From: Mycobacterium paraterrae
GTDB lineage: Bacteria; Actinomycetota; Actinomycetes; Mycobacteriales; Mycobacteriaceae
Length of the DNA stretch: 64,000 bases
Direction of reading: 5' to 3'
Assembly: GCF_022430545.2 (NCBI RefSeq)
Contig: NZ_CP092488.2
Coordinates: 372,001-436,000, forward strand
Shown here one piece after another: positions 50,577 to 58,719 of this stretch (position 1 is the stretch's first letter; each line of letters begins with the position of its first letter). The notes below the pieces were generated by a model. That model was not told where the DNA came from. It ran no database searches and saw only the letters and a list, made by a program, of their open reading frames with translations. The translations under genes were made by a program, and so were the position numbers.

Positions 50577-50996
50577 GGTGGCGTCGGGGTCGAACGGGGC
50601 CGGCCCGGACGCCGGCTGAATCTTCTGCGGCGTCATCATCGATTGCGGCGCAGCGCTTTCGGGTGCTGAAGCCGGCATCGGGGTCGGCGGCGTCACCGGC
50701 GGTTGTTCGAACGCCTTGAACAGCGAGTCGTCGCCATCCAGCAGGTGCTTGGTCAGCGCAGCGCGCGGCGTCATCCCGCGCAGCTTCTGCAACTCCGACA
50801 GCGGCTCGCGCAGGTCGTCGAACTCAGGGCCCATGTCCTCGCGGAGCTGGGTCGTCATGCCGCTGAGGTAGTCCCGCGCCTGCCGCAATGCGGTGGACGT
50901 CCACCGGATCGCGCCGGGCAGGCGCTCGGGTCCCAGGACGACCAAGCCGACCACGATGAGAACCAGGATCTCGCCCCAGCCGACGTTGGCGAACAT
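50574..50996 (-). CDS. tatB: TatB, twin-arginine translocase subunit
   Basis: A 140-residue protein with one N-terminal membrane helix (GWGEILVLIVVGLVVLGPERLP), an amphipathic helix after the LGPERLP hinge, and a Pro-rich C-terminal tail (about 95-140). It binds Tat signal peptides together with TatC. Its ATG overlaps the htrA stop as TGATG, so it is coupled to htrA. The stop codon is the boundary of the 54-bp repeat array, so its C-terminal end (DPDAT) coincides with the repeat. Confidence 0.95.
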   Translation of the reverse strand: MFANVGWGEILVLIVVGLVVLGPERLPGAIRWTSTALRQARDYLSGMTTQLREDMGPEFDDLREPLSELQKLRGMTPRAALTKHLLDGDDSLFKAFEQPPVTPPTPMPASAPESAAPQSMMTPQKIQPASGPAPFDPDAT

Positions 50997-52495
50997 CAGC
51001 CGCCGTCCGGCCCCGGGGTCACGGTGAGCGTGACGTGGCGGCCGTCGCGGACCACCTCGATCGGCGCGGGCTGCCCAACGGTCAACTGCCGCACCGCAAC
51101 CACGAACTCGTCGGCGTCGGCCACCCCTCGGTTACCGACCTTGACCACCACGTCGTTCTCCTTGATGCCGCCCTTTTCGGCGGGGCCACCGGCTTTGACG
51201 TTGGCGACCTGGGCGCCCTTCGCGATGGCGTTGCTCACCGACCGGGCACTCAGGCCCAGGGTCGGGTGGACGATCTTGCCGTCCTTGATCAACGTCTGCG
51301 TAACGACTTTCGCCTCGTCGATCGGGATCGCGAAGCCCAGTCCGCTGGCGCTGTCGGACAGCGACTTGCCGGCCGTGTTGATGCCGATGACCTGAGAGTC
51401 CATGTCGATCAACGGGCCACCGGAGTTTCCGTGGTTGATCGAGGCGTCGGTCTGGATGGCGTCGATCACGGTGTCGGTGTCAGAACCCTCCCCCGACAAC
51501 GGAATCGGGCGATGCAGCGCGCTCACGATGCCGTGGGTCACGGTGCTGCGCAGGCCTAGGGGGGCGCCCGCGGCGAGCACTTCGTCACCGACACGGACCT
51601 TGTCGGAGTCACCCAATTTGGCGACCGAGAGATTGTTGACGTTGTCGACCTTGAGCACCGCAAGGTCGGTCTTGGGATCGCGGCCGACGAGGTTGGCGGG
51701 CACTTCCTTGCCGTCGTTGAACACGACGGTGGTCTTGAACTGGCTCGGGTTGTTGGCCGCTTCGGAGATGACGTGGTTGTTGGTGACGATGTAGCCACGG
51801 CCGTCGACCACGAAGCCCGAGCCCTGCATGCCCTCCTGGTCGCTCACCGACTGGATCGTGACCACCGAATCCGCTACCGCCGCAGCCACTTTGGCGAACC
51901 GCCCGGCGGGAGACTCGCTGTTGTGGTTCGTCGAGAGGGTGACCTTGGAGGTGGTGAATGCCTCGACCACCTCGGCTGTCTTGCGACCCACCACGCCGCC
52001 GACCACACCGATCAGCAGCGCCAGGACGGCAAGCACCGCGAGCGCCAGGTATGAGACCCGGCCGCCGAACAAGACGTCACGCACACCGAGCACGTCGCGA
52101 ACGACCTCGGGGCGCTGCGCGGACGACGTCACCGCGGGCTCACCCAGAGCGGCGGCGGCACCCGGATCACGCCACGGGTCTTCGGGATCCTCGAGTTCGT
52201 TGCTGGCCGTGCCGTCGTCCAGCGCGTCCGCGTCGGCGGGGTGGCGCTGCAGCGACTCCGCGCCCGGGAAGGGACGGCCGAACGCCTCGGTCAGCACCGG
52301 GTCGGCTGGTTGGGTGTGTGGGGTGAAGTCGCCACCGTCGCGGAATTTCGACGGGCGAACCCGGTCGGCGACGAACGAGCCTCGGACGCCTTCGGGACGA
52401 CCGAACGTTTGGCTCGACGCGGCGTCGACCGGTGGACGAGACACGGGACGCGGCGCCAGCCGGGGGGCACCGTTGTTGTCTTGATCGGAGCTCAC
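50996..52495 (-). CDS. htrA: HtrA/DegP-type serine protease
   Basis: A 499-residue membrane-anchored protease. The N-terminal cytoplasmic part (about 1-145) is disordered and Pro-rich. A membrane helix lies near 148-172. The trypsin-like domain has His in TNNHVI, Asp in TDLAVL and Ser in GNSGGP, and a PDZ domain occupies the C-terminal 95 residues (GPAEKGGIKENDVVVKV). It degrades or processes envelope proteins under stress. It lies downstream of sigE and rseA on the same strand, as in Mtb. Confidence 0.96.
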   Translation of the reverse strand: MSSDQDNNGAPRLAPRPVSRPPVDAASSQTFGRPEGVRGSFVADRVRPSKFRDGGDFTPHTQPADPVLTEAFGRPFPGAESLQRHPADADALDDGTASNELEDPEDPWRDPGAAAALGEPAVTSSAQRPEVVRDVLGVRDVLFGGRVSYLALAVLAVLALLIGVVGGVVGRKTAEVVEAFTTSKVTLSTNHNSESPAGRFAKVAAAVADSVVTIQSVSDQEGMQGSGFVVDGRGYIVTNNHVISEAANNPSQFKTTVVFNDGKEVPANLVGRDPKTDLAVLKVDNVNNLSVAKLGDSDKVRVGDEVLAAGAPLGLRSTVTHGIVSALHRPIPLSGEGSDTDTVIDAIQTDASINHGNSGGPLIDMDSQVIGINTAGKSLSDSASGLGFAIPIDEAKVVTQTLIKDGKIVHPTLGLSARSVSNAIAKGAQVANVKAGGPAEKGGIKENDVVVKVGNRGVADADEFVVAVRQLTVGQPAPIEVVRDGRHVTLTVTPGPDGG

Positions 52496-52582
52496 GTCAT
52501 CCTCTTCGCCAGCGCCCGGACACCAAGCGCTATGGATTCGAGCACGGCGCCGCGCACCGGCTTGGCCAAACTGGTATCCACC

Positions 52583-53044
52583 CTACCGAGGCTCTGGGCG
52601 ATCGCGCCTGTTGCCGTCGGAGAACCGGTCGCGCATCGTGGCCGGACGCCCGCCCTGCGGTGGCGGCCCGCGGTGGCCGCGACCGGGCGAATCACCCTGC
52701 CTGGTTTCCGTCTCGTCGTCGGGCGGGCAGTGCGGGATCTGCGTCAGCAATCCGAGCAGCGCGCTCGGAACCCTGATCGGATGCGAGTCGCGTAGCGCGG
52801 CGCGGGCGCGGCGATGGCCGTCCACCTCGGCGGCGCACTCTGGGCACAGCGAGATGTGGTGGGCGGCGCGCAGGTGGGCGTTCATCCGCAACTCACCGTC
52901 GACGAAGGCGGAGATGGCCTCGATCGACAGGTGTTCGGTGGAGCCGAACTGCCGCGGGGCCCCGACCGGCGCATCGCTTTGTGAGGCGAATTGGGTGGGA
53001 AGCCAGGAGAACGCTCGGCGGAACACATGTCCCCGATCGACCAT
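52583..53044 (-). CDS. rseA: RseA, zinc-associated anti-sigma factor of SigE
   Basis: A 153-residue soluble anti-sigma factor. The HxxxCxxC motif (HHISLCPEC, about 62-71) is the ZAS signature. The N-terminus (VFRRAFSWLPTQFASQSDAPVGAP) and LSIEAISAFVDGELRMNAHL match recalled Mtb RseA. It binds SigE and releases it on redox stress or proteolysis. GAGGAG precedes the ATG at 53044. It follows sigE by about 100 bp. Its C-terminal third is Pro-, Arg- and Gly-rich and probably disordered. Confidence 0.95.
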   Translation of the reverse strand: MVDRGHVFRRAFSWLPTQFASQSDAPVGAPRQFGSTEHLSIEAISAFVDGELRMNAHLRAAHHISLCPECAAEVDGHRRARAALRDSHPIRVPSALLGLLTQIPHCPPDDETETRQGDSPGRGHRGPPPQGGRPATMRDRFSDGNRRDRPEPR

Positions 53045-53146
53045 CACCAGCTCCTCTCGGTATCGCGTCGGTTCGCGGCACTACCTCGAATGTAGCGCGC
53101 CGACCGATACCGAACATCGATGAACGCACCGATCAGGCCGTGTGTT

Positions 53147-53899
53147 TCAGCCCTCGGCGGGGACGGAGCGGTCCGCGTGCGCCGCGAGATAGTCGCGCAA
53201 CGCCTGGCGGCCACGGTGGATGCGACTGCGGACGGTGCCGAGCTTGACGCCCAGCGTGGCGCCGATTTCCTCGTAGGACAGTCCCTCGATGTCACAGAGG
53301 ACGACCGCGGCGCGGAACTCCGGCGGCAGCGAGTCCAGCGCGGCCTGCAGGTCAGGACCCAAGTGCGCGTCGTGGTAAATCTCTTCGGGGTTGGGCTCGT
53401 CGGCCGGCACCCGGTCATAGTCTTCGGGCAGCGCTTCCATCCGCACCCGGCCGCGACGGCGCACCATATCCAGAAACAGGTTGGTCGTGATGCGGTGCAG
53501 CCAGCCTTCGAACGTGCCCGGCTGGTAGTTCTGCACCGAGCGGAACACCCGGATGAAGGTCTCCTGGGTCAGGTCCTCGGCGTCGTGCTGGTTGCCGGAC
53601 AGACGATAGGCCAGCCGGTAGACCCGATCGGCGTGTTGGCGGACCAATTCGTCCCACGACGGCATCGCCGTCTTGTCACCTGTCGCGTCGAAAACCGCCG
53701 TGCCGTAAGGTTCGTCGGCCGGCTCGACCCAATCCGCGTCGCGGTACTGCTCCGGGTGCGACATGCTCGACGGGCTCATCAGTGTGCTGATGTTGAAATC
53801 CTCCGGGTTCAGACTGCCGTCAAAACTAGGCAATTCGTCACCGCGCGCAACGCGAAGATTGCGAGAGGTATTCCCGGACCAGCGACCACCACGCTCCAT
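53147..53899 (-). CDS. sigE: SigE, ECF sigma factor
   Basis: A 250-residue ECF sigma factor. Region 2 is WDELVRQHADRVYRLAYRL and DAEDLTQETFIRVFRSV; region 4 is LPPEFRAAVVLCDIEGLSYEEIGATLGVKLGTVRSRIHRGR. These match Mtb SigE nearly word for word. It directs the envelope- and surface-stress regulon including htrA. The ATG at 53899 gives a length near Mtb's 257; other in-frame starts downstream (such as before MSHPEQYRD) could give shorter forms, as known for Mtb. The C-terminal end is shorter than in Mtb. Confidence 0.96.
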   Translation of the reverse strand: MERGGRWSGNTSRNLRVARGDELPSFDGSLNPEDFNISTLMSPSSMSHPEQYRDADWVEPADEPYGTAVFDATGDKTAMPSWDELVRQHADRVYRLAYRLSGNQHDAEDLTQETFIRVFRSVQNYQPGTFEGWLHRITTNLFLDMVRRRGRVRMEALPEDYDRVPADEPNPEEIYHDAHLGPDLQAALDSLPPEFRAAVVLCDIEGLSYEEIGATLGVKLGTVRSRIHRGRQALRDYLAAHADRSVPAEG

Positions 53900-53944
53900 G
53901 ATGGATACCGTCGTCCATCGGCGTATGCGCGATATGTGACCGCA

Positions 53945-53960
53945 CTGAGCTGGGGCTGAG
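53945..53960 (-). promoter_or_regulatory. Direct repeat upstream of sigE, possible response-regulator box
   Basis: On the minus strand CTCAG occurs twice, 11 bp apart (CTCAGCCCCAGCTCAG), about 45-60 bp before the sigE start. Mtb sigE is controlled by MprA and by SigH/SigE promoters; a half-turn-spaced direct repeat fits a response regulator, but I cannot confirm the match to the MprA box. Confidence 0.3.
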
Positions 53961-54085
53961 AATGGCTCCAAAACCCCGCTGGACTGGGCAAATGGGTCAG
54001 GTCACGTTTCGATCACGCCGATTCGTTGAGCGTGTCGCGGGCCTACCTGGGTGCACCCGGGACGGGTTGGTCTTACGCTCACGCC

Positions 54086-54739
54086 ATGGCCACGACCGAC
54101 CAGCCAGCGAACAGTCGGGCCGAGTCGCTCTCGGCCCACGCCGAGGGATCGATCTCCGAGGACGCGGTGCTACTGGCTGCCCGCGAGCGCGCCGCCGACA
54201 TCGGTGCCGGCGCCGTCACCCCGGCGGTCGGGGCGCTGCTCAGCTTGCTCACCAAGCTCAGCGGCGGAAAAGCCGTCGTCGAGGTGGGTACCGGCGCGGG
54301 CGTCAGCAGCTTGTGGTTGCTGTCCGGGATGAGCGACGACGGCGTGCTGACCACGATCGACATCGAGCCCGAACACCAGCGGATCGCCAAGGAGGCGTTC
54401 TCCGACGCCGGCATCGGCCCGTCTCGCACCCGATTGATCAGCGGTCGCGCCCAGGACGTGCTGACCCGGCTGGCCGACGACTCTTACGACCTGGTCTTCG
54501 TCGACGCAGACCCGCTCGACCAGCCGGACTACGTCGTCGAAGGGGTGCGACTGCTGCGCTCCGGAGGCGTGATCGTGGTACACGGAGCCGCCGCCGGAGG
54601 GCGGGCCGGCGATCCGTCGGCCCATGACGCCGAGGTGGCCGCGGTGCGGGAGGCCGCCCGGCTGATCGCCGAAAACGAACTGCTCACCCCGGCGCTGGTG
54701 CCGCTCGGCGACGGCCTGCTGGCCGCCGTGCGCGACTGA
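54086..54739 (+). CDS. SAM-dependent O-methyltransferase (Rv1220c-like)
   Basis: A 217-residue class I methyltransferase of the COMT-like family. The SAM motif is VVEVGTGAGVSSLWLL, with an acidic residue in TTIDIEPEH and metal-binding Asp in VFVDADPLDQPDYV. The substrate is not known. It is divergent from sigE and matches Mtb Rv1220c in order. The ATG at 54086 was chosen by alignment with the Mtb N-terminus (ESLSAHAEGSISED). Confidence 0.93.
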   Translation: MATTDQPANSRAESLSAHAEGSISEDAVLLAARERAADIGAGAVTPAVGALLSLLTKLSGGKAVVEVGTGAGVSSLWLLSGMSDDGVLTTIDIEPEHQRIAKEAFSDAGIGPSRTRLISGRAQDVLTRLADDSYDLVFVDADPLDQPDYVVEGVRLLRSGGVIVVHGAAAGGRAGDPSAHDAEVAAVREAARLIAENELLTPALVPLGDGLLAAVRD

Positions 54740-54775
54740 TCCGATTTCTTGACGAGGTTGTGACGCGCTAACCCC

Positions 54776-54822
54776 TTGACCGGCGACTGAACGGCTGTTT
54801 AGTGTTCTGAACATGCGTTCAG
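54776..54822 (+). promoter_or_regulatory. Promoter and palindromic operator of the TetR gene
   Basis: TTGACC (54776-54781) and a weak -10 (TTTAGT or TAGTGT, 54798-54805) place the transcription start near 54812, close to the ATG at 54813, so the mRNA may be leaderless. A perfect palindrome CTGAAC-ATGC-GTTCAG (54807-54822) straddles the start codon, and a further CTGAAC lies at 54787-54792. This fits autoregulation by the encoded TetR protein. Confidence 0.6.
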
Positions 54823-55457
54823 CTGACGATCTCACCGCGGCCGCCCGAATTCGCGACGCGGCAATCCGTCAGTTCGGCGAACAGGGCTTCGGCGTGGGCC
54901 TGCGGTCGATCGCGGAAGCGGCCGGGGTCAGCGCGGCTCTGGTGATTCATCACTTCGGCTCCAAGGACGGCCTGCGCAAGGCCTGTGACCACTACGTCGC
55001 CGAGGAGATTCGCACGACCAAATCCGAGGCGATGACCTCCAGCGACCCGGCGACCTGGTTCGCCGCGATGGCCGAGATCGAGGAGTACGCACCGCTGATG
55101 GCGTATCTGGTGCGCAGCATGCAATCCGGCGGCGAGCTGGCAAAGACGTTGTGGCGCACGATGATCGACAACACCGCGAGCTACCTGGCCGAGGGTGTCG
55201 AGTCGGGCATGCTGAAGCCCAGCCGGGATCCGGCCGCCCGGGCCAAATATCTCGGTATCACCGGCGGCGGCGGCTTCCTGCTCTACCTCCAAATGCACGA
55301 GACGCCGACGGACTTACGGGCAGTGTTGCGCGACTACGCCAACGACATGGTGCTGCCCGCCCTCGAGCTCTACACCAACGGCCTGATGACCGACAGCCAC
55401 ATGTACGACGCCTTTGTGGCGCAAGCAGAAGGAGAGGATGGTCATGCACGCGATTGA
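54813..55457 (+). CDS. TetR-family regulator (Rv1219c-like)
   Basis: A 214-residue repressor. The helix-turn-helix (about 12-55) is IRDAAIRQFGEQGF and SIAEAAGVSAALVIHHFGSK. The C-terminal ligand domain has WRTMIDNTASYLAEGVE. Mtb Rv1219c represses the adjacent ABC exporter genes. The stop overlaps the ATPase start by 14 bp, and a palindrome sits on its own start codon, so one promoter probably serves all three or four genes. Confidence 0.93.
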   Translation: MRSADDLTAAARIRDAAIRQFGEQGFGVGLRSIAEAAGVSAALVIHHFGSKDGLRKACDHYVAEEIRTTKSEAMTSSDPATWFAAMAEIEEYAPLMAYLVRSMQSGGELAKTLWRTMIDNTASYLAEGVESGMLKPSRDPAARAKYLGITGGGGFLLYLQMHETPTDLRAVLRDYANDMVLPALELYTNGLMTDSHMYDAFVAQAEGEDGHARD

Positions 55458-56343
55458 GGTTCATCACCTGACGAAGACGTTCGGCAAGGCCCGGGCACTC
55501 GACGGCCTGGAGCTGACCGTGCGCGAGGGGGAAGTCCACGGGTTCCTCGGACCGAACGGCGCCGGAAAATCGACGACGCTCCGGATCCTGCTCGGCGTGG
55601 TCAAAGCCGACGGCGGAATGGTGCGGCTACTCGGCGGCGATCCCTGGAGCGACGCGGTCGACCTACACCGCCAGATCGCCTACGTGCCGGGCGACGTGAC
55701 GTTGTGGCCGAACCTGACCGGTGGCGAGACCATCGACCTGCTGGGCCGGATGCGCGGCGGCATCGACGACAGGCGCCGCGACGAGCTGATCGAGCGCTTC
55801 GAGCTCGACCCGCACAAGAAGGCTCGCTCCTATTCCAAAGGCAACCGGCAGAAGGTCTCGCTGATCTCTGCCTTCTCGTCGCGGGCCAGGCTGCTCTTGC
55901 TCGACGAACCGAGCAGCGGCCTGGACCCCCTGATGGAGAACATCTTTCAGCAATGCGTCGCCGAAGCCCGCGATCGCGGCGCGACGGTGCTGCTGTCCAG
56001 CCACATCCTGGCCGAGACCGAGCGGCTGTGCCAGCGGGTGACGATCATCCGCGCCGGCCGGACCGTCGAGAGCGGGACGCTGGAGTCGATGCGGCATCTC
56101 AGCCGAACGACGATCACCGCCGACCTGCTGCGCGACCCCGGCGACCTCACCCGCATCCGTGGCGTTGCCGACGTCAGCTACGACGGCACGGTCCTGCACG
56201 CCCACGTCGACAGCGAGGGACTCGGCGAACTGATCCGGGTCCTTGGCGACACCGGCGTCCGCAGCCTGGTCAGCCAGCCGCCCACGCTCGAGGAACTGTT
56301 CATGCGGCACTACGGCGCCGACCGTGAAATGGCACGCAAATGA
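55444..56343 (+). CDS. ABC exporter ATPase (Rv1218c-like)
   Basis: A 299-residue ATPase with Walker A GPNGAGKST, signature YSKGNRQKVSL, Walker B LLLLDEPSSGLDPL and switch His in SSHILAETERL. The C-terminal 80 residues are typical of DrrA/CcmA-type exporters. In Mtb the Rv1217c-Rv1218c pair exports several drug-like compounds. Start may be ATG 55444 or ATG 55438; both follow GGAGAGG. It overlaps the permease gene by ATGA. Confidence 0.94.
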   Translation: MHAIEVHHLTKTFGKARALDGLELTVREGEVHGFLGPNGAGKSTTLRILLGVVKADGGMVRLLGGDPWSDAVDLHRQIAYVPGDVTLWPNLTGGETIDLLGRMRGGIDDRRRDELIERFELDPHKKARSYSKGNRQKVSLISAFSSRARLLLLDEPSSGLDPLMENIFQQCVAEARDRGATVLLSSHILAETERLCQRVTIIRAGRTVESGTLESMRHLSRTTITADLLRDPGDLTRIRGVADVSYDGTVLHAHVDSEGLGELIRVLGDTGVRSLVSQPPTLEELFMRHYGADREMARK

Positions 56344-57959
56344 CTGCCATCCTGGAACGTCCCATCGCTGTGTCGTCGGTATTCACCGGGACGCCGGGAA
56401 TGCTGCGCTTATATCTGCGGCGCGATCGAATTGTGTTGCCGCTCTGGGTCCTACTGCTGTCGACGCCGCTGGCGACGGTGTACATCGGTGGGATCGAAAA
56501 GGTCTACCCAAGCCAGGCGGCTCGGGCCGGCTTTGCCGCGATGATCAAGGCCAGCCCGGCCCAACGGGCGCTCTACGGCAACATCTACAACGACAGCCTG
56601 GGCGCTACCGGGATTTGGAAGGCCGGCATGTTCCACGTGCTGATCGCCGTGGCGGTGATTCTGACCGTCGTCCGCCACACCCGCGCCGACGAGGAGACCG
56701 GGCGCGCCGAGCTGATCGACTCGACCGTCGTGGGCCGTTACGCCGGCCTCACCGCTGCCCTGCTGCTGTCCTTCGGGGCGTCGCTGATCACCGGTGTCAT
56801 CGGTGCGACGGGGTTGCTGGGTACCGACGTCCCCGCCCGGGGATCGCTGGTTTTCGGTGCGGCCCTGGCCTGCTCGGGCCTGGTGTTCACCGCGGTTGCC
56901 GCTGTGACAGCGCAACTGTCGACGAGCGCGCGGTTTGCACGCGGTGCCGCCTTCGCGGTGCTCGGCACGGCATTCGCGCTGCGGGCCGTCGGGGACGCCG
57001 GCTGGCCCGGGTTGTCGTGGGTCTCCCCGCTCGGCTGGTCGCTACAGGTCCGGCCATACGCCGGCGACCGGTGGTGGGTGCTGTTGCTGCATCTCACCGC
57101 CACGGTGCTGCTGACCGCGGTGGCCTACTGGCTGCTGGCCACCCGCGACGTCGGCGCCGGCGTGATCGCCGAACGCCCGGGTCCTTCGAACGCAACCCGG
57201 TTGCTACGCAACACCTTCGGGCTGGCCTGGCGATTGGACCGCGGCGCGCTGCTGCTCTGGACCACCGGGCTGGGCTTGTACGGCCTGCTGATCGGCAGCG
57301 TTGCGCATGGCATCGGCGACGAGCTGGGCACCGACGCCGCACGTGATGTGGTGCTCCGGATGGGCGGCAGCCAGGTGGTCGAGCAAGCCTTCGTCACCGC
57401 GGCGTTTTCCATGTTGGGCATGGTCGCGGCCGCGTTCGGGATCTCGCTGGCCCTGCGACTCCGTCAGGAAGAAGCCGGTCAACGCGCGGAGACGCTGCTG
57501 AGCGGATCGGTGAGCCGAAACCGTTGGCTGACAAGCCACCTCATACTGGCGCTGACGGGATCGGCCCTGGCCATCGTGATCGCCGGCGGTGCTACAGGGC
57601 TGAGCTACGGAATCGCCGCCCACGACATCGGCGGCAAGCTCGGCGCAGTCATGGGCACCGCGCTGGTTCAACTGCCCGCGGTATGGCTGCCGGCCGCGAC
57701 TACGGTCGCGCTGTTCGGGCTGATGCCGCGTTTCAGTTCGCTGGCGTGGGGCGTGCTGGTCGGATTCGTCGCCCTGCACTTGATCGGCGAGCTGTCCCGC
57801 TTCCCGCAGTGGGTGCTCGACCTGGAGCCGTTCGCACACATCCCGCCGGTGTCGGGCAACGCCTTCTCCTGGATCCCGCTAATCGTGCTGCTGACACTCG
57901 ACGCCGCGCTGATCGCACTCGGGGTGGCGGCGTTCCGCCGTCGCGATGTTCAGTCGTAA
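56340..57959 (+). CDS. ABC exporter permease (Rv1217c-like)
   Basis: A 539-residue membrane protein with about 12 hydrophobic helices arranged as two six-helix halves, the first ending near residue 280. Each half has an ABC-2-like cytoplasmic acidic loop (HTRADEETGRAELIDS and RLRQEEAGQRAETLLSGS). It partners the ATPase encoded upstream with a 4-bp ATGA overlap. The duplicated architecture suggests a pseudo-dimeric exporter working with two ATPase copies. Confidence 0.93.
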   Translation: MTAILERPIAVSSVFTGTPGMLRLYLRRDRIVLPLWVLLLSTPLATVYIGGIEKVYPSQAARAGFAAMIKASPAQRALYGNIYNDSLGATGIWKAGMFHVLIAVAVILTVVRHTRADEETGRAELIDSTVVGRYAGLTAALLLSFGASLITGVIGATGLLGTDVPARGSLVFGAALACSGLVFTAVAAVTAQLSTSARFARGAAFAVLGTAFALRAVGDAGWPGLSWVSPLGWSLQVRPYAGDRWWVLLLHLTATVLLTAVAYWLLATRDVGAGVIAERPGPSNATRLLRNTFGLAWRLDRGALLLWTTGLGLYGLLIGSVAHGIGDELGTDAARDVVLRMGGSQVVEQAFVTAAFSMLGMVAAAFGISLALRLRQEEAGQRAETLLSGSVSRNRWLTSHLILALTGSALAIVIAGGATGLSYGIAAHDIGGKLGAVMGTALVQLPAVWLPAATTVALFGLMPRFSSLAWGVLVGFVALHLIGELSRFPQWVLDLEPFAHIPPVSGNAFSWIPLIVLLTLDAALIALGVAAFRRRDVQS

Positions 57960-57969
57960 GGAGACAGTC

Positions 57970-58641
57970 ATGAGTACCGCTGTCAAAGGTGCACTTTCGG
58001 CCACCGTGGGCCTGTTCACGTTCGGCTTGCTGGTGTTCGTGCCGGCCGGCACGACGCACTACTGGCAGGGCTGGGCATTCCTCGCAGTCTTCGCGCTGTC
58101 CACCATCCCGTCGGTGTATCTGGCGCGCACCAACCCCGCCGCGCTCGAGCGGCGGTTGCAGGCGGGGCCTAGTGCGGAAACCCGGCCGCTGCAGAAGATT
58201 CTCATTACCGTCATCTTCGTCGCGTTTCCGGCGACGTTCATCGTCAGCGCCCTGGACTGGCGCTACGGGTGGTCGAGGGTACCGGCGCCGGTATCGGTGA
58301 TCGGCGACCTACTGGTCGCGATCGGGCTCGCGCTGGCGATGTTGGTGGTCGTCCAAAACGGTTACGCGGCAGCCAATGTGCGGGTCGAGGAAGGCCAGGC
58401 GCTGGTCTCGACCGGGTTGTACGGGCGGGTGCGCCATCCGATGTACACCGGAAACGTTTTGCTGATGCTGGGCATCCCGCTGGCCCTCGCCTCGTACTGG
58501 GGGTTGTTCCTGATCGTTCCCGGACTGCTGGTGCTCGTGTTGCGTATCCGCGACGAGGAAGAGCTACTGAGGGAGGAGCTGGACGGCTACCGCGAATACA
58601 CCCGCCGCGTTCGCTACCGGCTGCTGCCCTACGTGTGGTGA
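57970..58641 (+). CDS. Isoprenylcysteine/phospholipid methyltransferase-like membrane protein (Rv1216c-like)
   Basis: A 223-residue protein with five hydrophobic helices and a C-terminal catalytic motif typical of the ICMT/PEMT group: GLYGRVRHPMYTGNVLLMLGIPLAL followed by RIRDEEELLREELDGYREYTRRV. It would methylate a small-molecule or lipid substrate at the membrane using SAM. AAGGAG lies before the ATG at 57970. It begins 10 bp after the permease gene and is likely in the TetR-controlled operon. Confidence 0.88.
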   Translation: MSTAVKGALSATVGLFTFGLLVFVPAGTTHYWQGWAFLAVFALSTIPSVYLARTNPAALERRLQAGPSAETRPLQKILITVIFVAFPATFIVSALDWRYGWSRVPAPVSVIGDLLVAIGLALAMLVVVQNGYAAANVRVEEGQALVSTGLYGRVRHPMYTGNVLLMLGIPLALASYWGLFLIVPGLLVLVLRIRDEEELLREELDGYREYTRRVRYRLLPYVW

Positions 58642-58719
58642 CGCCGTCGCGAAAAAGACGCCTGGGTCGTGGGATGGGCACGTTTCGCGGCTCAGGCGGC
58701 TCAGGGTGGTTAGCCCGCG

